DNA from: JAGLSB01 sp023135955
GTDB taxonomy: Bacteria; Bacteroidota; Bacteroidia; Bacteroidales; GCA-2748055
Reading direction: 5' to 3'
Length of the DNA: 27,687 bases
Assembly: GCA_030673645.1 (NCBI GenBank)
Contig: DAOVIO010000037.1
Location: forward strand, 1 to 27,687
The notes under the pieces are model-generated. The model had not been told where the DNA came from. It saw only the letters and a list, made by a program, of their open reading frames with translations, and searched no databases. The position numbers and the translations under genes are program-made. This document shows positions 25,524 to 27,687 of this stretch, piece after piece. The first letter of the stretch is position 1, and each line of letters begins with the position of its first letter.

Positions 25524-25809
25524 AAGGATTATGATTAGTTCGTTAAGATAACAATTGAAAAGTTGAATAGTTTAATTAGTGCTTACAAGAAAAATCCAAT
25601 TATTCGCAGGCTCATGAGAACGCTTCGCTAAGTTGCTGCGTTATGCTTGCCCAAAAATCTGTTATTTACATTAGTAAACTCCCAATTTGTGGTCGTCGCA
25701 AGCCTTGCACTTGAGATTTTTTGCAAAGCACTTTCAATTTTAACGAGTTATATTTAAAGTTGAGTTTGTAAATTCAGTTCTGATAAGTTCTAATTAGCAG
25801 CATAAGAAT
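25524..25809. other. 286-bp gap with a structured, GC-richer islet
   Basis: About 25600-25725 is richer in G+C than the surroundings. It contains several inverted pairs: AACGC/GCGTT (25619-25623 and 25638-25642), GCAAG/CTTGC (25698-25708) and AAAAATCT (25653-25660) facing AGATTTTT (near 25714-25721). No frame is open across it. It could be an uncharacterised RNA element or dispersed intergenic repeat. Confidence 0.4.
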
Positions 25810-26025
25810 TTAGCAGCATGAGCCACATCCGCTAGCTTTTTTTGATTTATTGTGGCATTTGATTTCATCATGTTTAACACAAGTAATGCCAATTTTTCTC
25901 ATCTCTTTGTTATGACCAATCATATACTGAGAGAATCTCCCTTTTTCCTTAATAAGAATTTTTACTGCCATAAGCAGCATCCCTATGCTCATAAGAGCTA
26001 TCGATAATAATAAAATCTTTAACAA
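25810..26025 (-). CDS. Small single-helix Cys-containing protein, paralogue of the NqrM-like gene
   Basis: A 71-residue protein starting from TTG: LKILLLSIALMSIGMLLMAV is one membrane helix, then KILIKEKGRFSQYMIGHNKE, MRKIGITCVKHDEIKC, and a tail ending SGCGSCC. It aligns with the 58-residue neighbour along its length: V-K-[LI]-L after the helix, a lysine-rich turn, E-[LM]-x-K-x-G-I-[ST]-C, then a cysteine 7-8 residues later. It lacks the GGSC of the neighbour and has its own Cys-rich end. The only in-frame ATG (residue 12) would cut the helix in half, so TTG 26025 is favoured. It has its own perfect -7 motif upstream. A Bacteroidota small membrane family of unknown role, perhaps metal handling. 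Confidence 0.72.
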   Translation of the reverse strand: MLKILLLSIALMSIGMLLMAVKILIKEKGRFSQYMIGHNKEMRKIGITCVKHDEIKCHNKSKKASGCGSCC

Positions 26026-26067
26026 AGCGTGAACAATTTGATTAATTAGATTGTCAAAGTAACACTA

Positions 26068-26075
26068 CAAAATTA
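26068..26075 (-). promoter_or_regulatory. Candidate promoter for the 71-residue Cys protein, -7 element
   Basis: Minus strand reads TAATTTTG (8/8 to TAnnTTTG), 43 bases upstream of the TTG start. Confidence 0.38.
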
Positions 26076-26097
26076 ATTAATTTATCATGATATCAGA

Positions 26098-26448
26098 ATG
26101 TTTTCAATAACATTTTTAAAAGTCTTTGTACAAGGACTATACTTCGTAAATTTAATTCTCCAATGCACTAAGGCTTTAAGAGGATTCAGACCCATTGCCG
26201 AAATCCAGTATTTCGACTATCTTCTATATGGATTACAAACAATTAGTGATGATCTTGATAGCGCCCCCAGAACATTGACTGCAAACGAACACCGTCCTGC
26301 TTATGCAACAGATGGCGATTACTTTTCTAATCCAAATGCAGAGGATGTATTTGAGCTGGCTTACGAGATGATGCATGAGACTGATCCTTTTGAATATTCA
26401 CTTTACCAAGGTTTTCACCCGTCCCGAGAATTCAGGATTGATGTATGA
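26098..26448 (+). CDS. Hypothetical protein, possibly a gene remnant
   Basis: A 116-residue ORF that I do not recognise. The first 28 residues are hydrophobic (MFSITFLKVFVQGLYFVNLI), and the rest is acidic and soluble (NEHRPAYATDGDYFSNPN; VFELAYEMMHETDPFEYSLY). The second half has protein-like composition, while the start could be a chance extension: no promoter or ribosome site stands out, and the stop is followed by an ordinary intergenic stretch. It may be the 3' remains of a longer gene. Neighbours give no clue. Confidence 0.4.
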   Translation: MFSITFLKVFVQGLYFVNLILQCTKALRGFRPIAEIQYFDYLLYGLQTISDDLDSAPRTLTANEHRPAYATDGDYFSNPNAEDVFELAYEMMHETDPFEYSLYQGFHPSREFRIDV

Positions 26449-26516
26449 CCCTTTTCTTTAATAAGTAAATCTAAAGGAAGGGAAGTATAAAAAACTATCA
26501 TTTATAAAATATTGTT

Positions 26517-26524
26517 TAACTTTG
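26517..26524 (+). promoter_or_regulatory. Candidate promoter for the RelE/ParE-type pair, -7 element
   Basis: TAACTTTG (8/8 to TAnnTTTG), 43 bases before the antitoxin ATG. No clear -33 box. Confidence 0.42.
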
Positions 26525-26567
26525 AAATATAGATTAATTTGGTTTTTCTAATTGAAAAATTGATAGA

Positions 26568-26819
26568 ATGAAAACAAGCACAGCTGAATTAAAAAGCTAT
26601 TTGCATAAACTAATTGTTGAGACTGATGACGAGAGTGTACTCAGTAAAGTTCAGGCATACTTTACAAGCTTAAAAAATAAAAATGTTGATTGGTGGGACA
26701 CTATTTCTGATCAGGAAAAAGATAATATTAATATTGGTTTGCATCAACTTGAAAACGGTGAGGGAATATCCCATGAAGAAGTTAAAGGAAAAGTAGATAA
26801 ACTACTTGGCAGAAAATGA
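26568..26819 (+). CDS. Type II antitoxin of the RelE/ParE-type pair
   Basis: An 83-residue acidic protein. The helical N-terminus (STAELKSYLHKLIVETDDES) is followed by WWDTISDQEKDNINIGLHQL and ENGEGISHEEVKGKVDKLLG, the tail pattern common in Bacteroidota antitoxins paired with ParE/RelE toxins. It should neutralise the toxin and may repress the operon. The stop overlaps the toxin start as ATGA, so translation is coupled. Confidence 0.85.
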   Translation: MKTSTAELKSYLHKLIVETDDESVLSKVQAYFTSLKNKNVDWWDTISDQEKDNINIGLHQLENGEGISHEEVKGKVDKLLGRK

Positions 26820-27106
26820 AAGTGTATGTCATTTCATGGTCTCCCTTAGCTGAAGACAGCTACCTTAAAACACTTTCGTATATCCTTGAAAAATGGACGA
26901 TTAAGGAAACTGAAGATTTTGAAAGTAAGGTAGAAAGCCTGCTTAAAAAATTAAAGACTCATAAATGGCTTTGTCCTCCTTCCCATAAGCAAGAAAATCT
27001 CAGAAAATGTGTTATTTCACCCCAGACTTCTTTAGTTTATCGAATAAATGATGATACTATTGAACTTGTGGCTTTCCTTGATAATAGAAGCCAGCATCAA
27101 TACTAA
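26816..27106 (+). CDS. RelE/ParE-superfamily toxin
   Basis: A 96-residue basic protein with the RelE/ParE fold pattern: beta-strand MKVYVISWSPLAEDSYLKTL, two helices (about 12-55), then the strand block LRKCVISPQTSLVYRINDD and ending IELVAFLDNRSQHQY, matching the DxRQxP-type tail of the family. Whether it cuts ribosome-bound mRNA (RelE) or inhibits gyrase (ParE) cannot be told. It shares a 4-base overlap with its antitoxin. It would overlap by 75 bases the extended reading frame of the convergent repeat gene. Confidence 0.87.
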   Translation: MKVYVISWSPLAEDSYLKTLSYILEKWTIKETEDFESKVESLLKKLKTHKWLCPPSHKQENLRKCVISPQTSLVYRINDDTIELVAFLDNRSQHQY

Positions 27107-27206
27107 TGTTTCATGGAGGTTATTTAGTGAATTCTCAGTCTTGTTTAGTGTTGCATTCTTCTTGTTATGAGTTCGAAACTGATTGTATAAAGTTTCAAGC
27201 TGCTTG

Positions 27207-27521
27207 TTTAGCGTTCCATCCGGCTTGTTAAGTGATCCATCCGGCTTGTTAAGTGATCCAGCCGACTTGTTTAGCGTTCCATCCAGCTTGTTAAGTGATC
27301 CAGACTTTATGTTTGGAGTTCCATCCGGCTAGTTGAGTGATCCAGACTTTATGTTTGGAGTTCCATCCAGCTTGTTAAGTGATCCAGACTTTATGTTTGG
27401 AGTTCCATCCAGCTTGTTGAGTGATCCAGACTTTATGTTTAGAGTTCCATCCAGCTTGTTAAGTGATCCAGGCTTTATGTTTGGAGTTCCATCCAGCTTG
27501 TTTGAAGTTCCAGACTGATTG
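27207..27521. repeat. Tandem repeats: 21-bp units and five 42-bp units
   Basis: Four 21-bp units (starts 27207, 27228, 27249, 27270) are followed by five 42-bp units (starts 27291, 27333, 27375, 27417, 27459) that differ at one to a few positions, then a diverged 21-bp unit. The period is a multiple of 3 throughout and encodes a heptapeptide repeat on the minus strand. The near-identity of the 42-bp copies indicates recent amplification. Confidence 0.95.
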
Positions 27522-27679
27522 TTAAGTGATTTCTTACACATGATTAATGATTCCTCTCCCTTCAATAGTGCTTCCACTCTTTCGCTAACGCTTTCCATGT
27601 CATTGCTTAGAAATACCACCTCTGTCAGCATGGATGTAAACTCCTTTAAATGGGTATATCTTTTATCAGGCATTATCAT
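27329..27679 (-). pseudogene. Heptapeptide-repeat protein gene interrupted by a nonsense codon
   Basis: I do not recognise the family. From ATG 27679 (or 27673, giving MPDKRYTHLKEFTSMLTEVV) a unique domain of about 50 residues is followed by alternating heptapeptides such as DGTPNIK and SGSLNKL. The frame stops at a TAG (27329-27331) where sister repeat units have AAG (Lys). Beyond it the same frame stays open to TAA at 27032-27034: more DGTLNKP/DGSLNKP units, then a diverged segment (QLETLYNQFRTHNKKNATLN; NSLNNLHETLVL). The original product was thus about 215 residues, with its 3' end overlapping the toxin gene. Either a recent pseudogene, a shortened functional protein, or a switchable gene. 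The repeat spacing suggests a helical or coiled structure. Confidence 0.65.
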
Positions 27680-27687
27680 TTTTCAAT

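Noticed and set aside
27333..27518. 61-codon plus-strand ORF across the tandem repeats
   Set aside because: It is a shadow of the minus-strand repeat gene. It has no unique domain, and the minus frame has an ordinary protein-like N-terminal region.
27207..27521. Tandem repeats considered as a CRISPR array
   Set aside because: Units are contiguous, with no unique spacers, and the period keeps a reading frame; this is a coding tandem repeat.

Overview
The window is AT-rich chromosomal DNA from a member of the Bacteroidota, most likely a Bacteroidales/Marinilabiliales-like or related environmental lineage. The case rests on four things: a TonB-dependent receptor paired with a DUF4249 lipoprotein, a type IX secretion Plug protein, weak or absent Shine-Dalgarno sequences, and several perfect matches to the Bacteroidota -7 promoter element TAnnTTTG just upstream of genes. 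No rRNA, tRNA, CRISPR array, intact insertion sequence or prophage was seen.

Layout. (1) 1-4679, minus strand, housekeeping: the first 26 codons of a HAD phosphatase, the bifunctional aspartokinase/homoserine dehydrogenase thrA, a strong intrinsic terminator, fabD (fatty-acid synthesis), then folE with a 6-pyruvoyl-tetrahydropterin-synthase-type enzyme (pterin synthesis). (2) 4803-7472, plus strand: mqnB and mqnD of the futalosine route to menaquinone, an intergenic region with repeats, and the LPS heptose epimerase hldD. (3) 7539-10821, minus: TonB-dependent receptor and its DUF4249 lipoprotein. (4) 10822-11935: a 377-bp gap with no gene, then a small VapBC-like toxin-antitoxin pair whose 56-residue antitoxin is easy to miss. 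(5) 11936-15618: a lone sulfatase, and a large membrane protein of unknown function divergent from it, ending at a near-ideal bidirectional terminator. (6) 15683-17951: a DUF1858 two-cysteine protein, an HD-domain hydrolase and the T9SS Plug. (7) 18155-25354, plus: complete nqrABCDEF for the sodium-pumping NADH:quinone reductase followed by apbE, the flavin transferase that attaches FMN to NqrB and NqrC. (8) 25347-26025, minus: two small single-helix, cysteine-rich proteins that look like paralogues. The first has an NqrM-like cysteine pattern and overlaps the end of apbE. (9) 26098-27687: a doubtful ORF, a RelE/ParE-type toxin-antitoxin pair, and a gene of heptapeptide repeats (42-bp DNA unit) interrupted by a nonsense codon inside one repeat.

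Functionally, the respiratory parts fit together. The mqn genes contribute to menaquinone, a quinone that Na+-NQR can reduce; ApbE flavinylates the pump; and the NqrM-like protein is a good candidate for delivering iron to the NqrD/NqrE cysteine site. The most interesting parts are the two small cysteine proteins after nqr-apbE and the broken repeat gene at the right edge.
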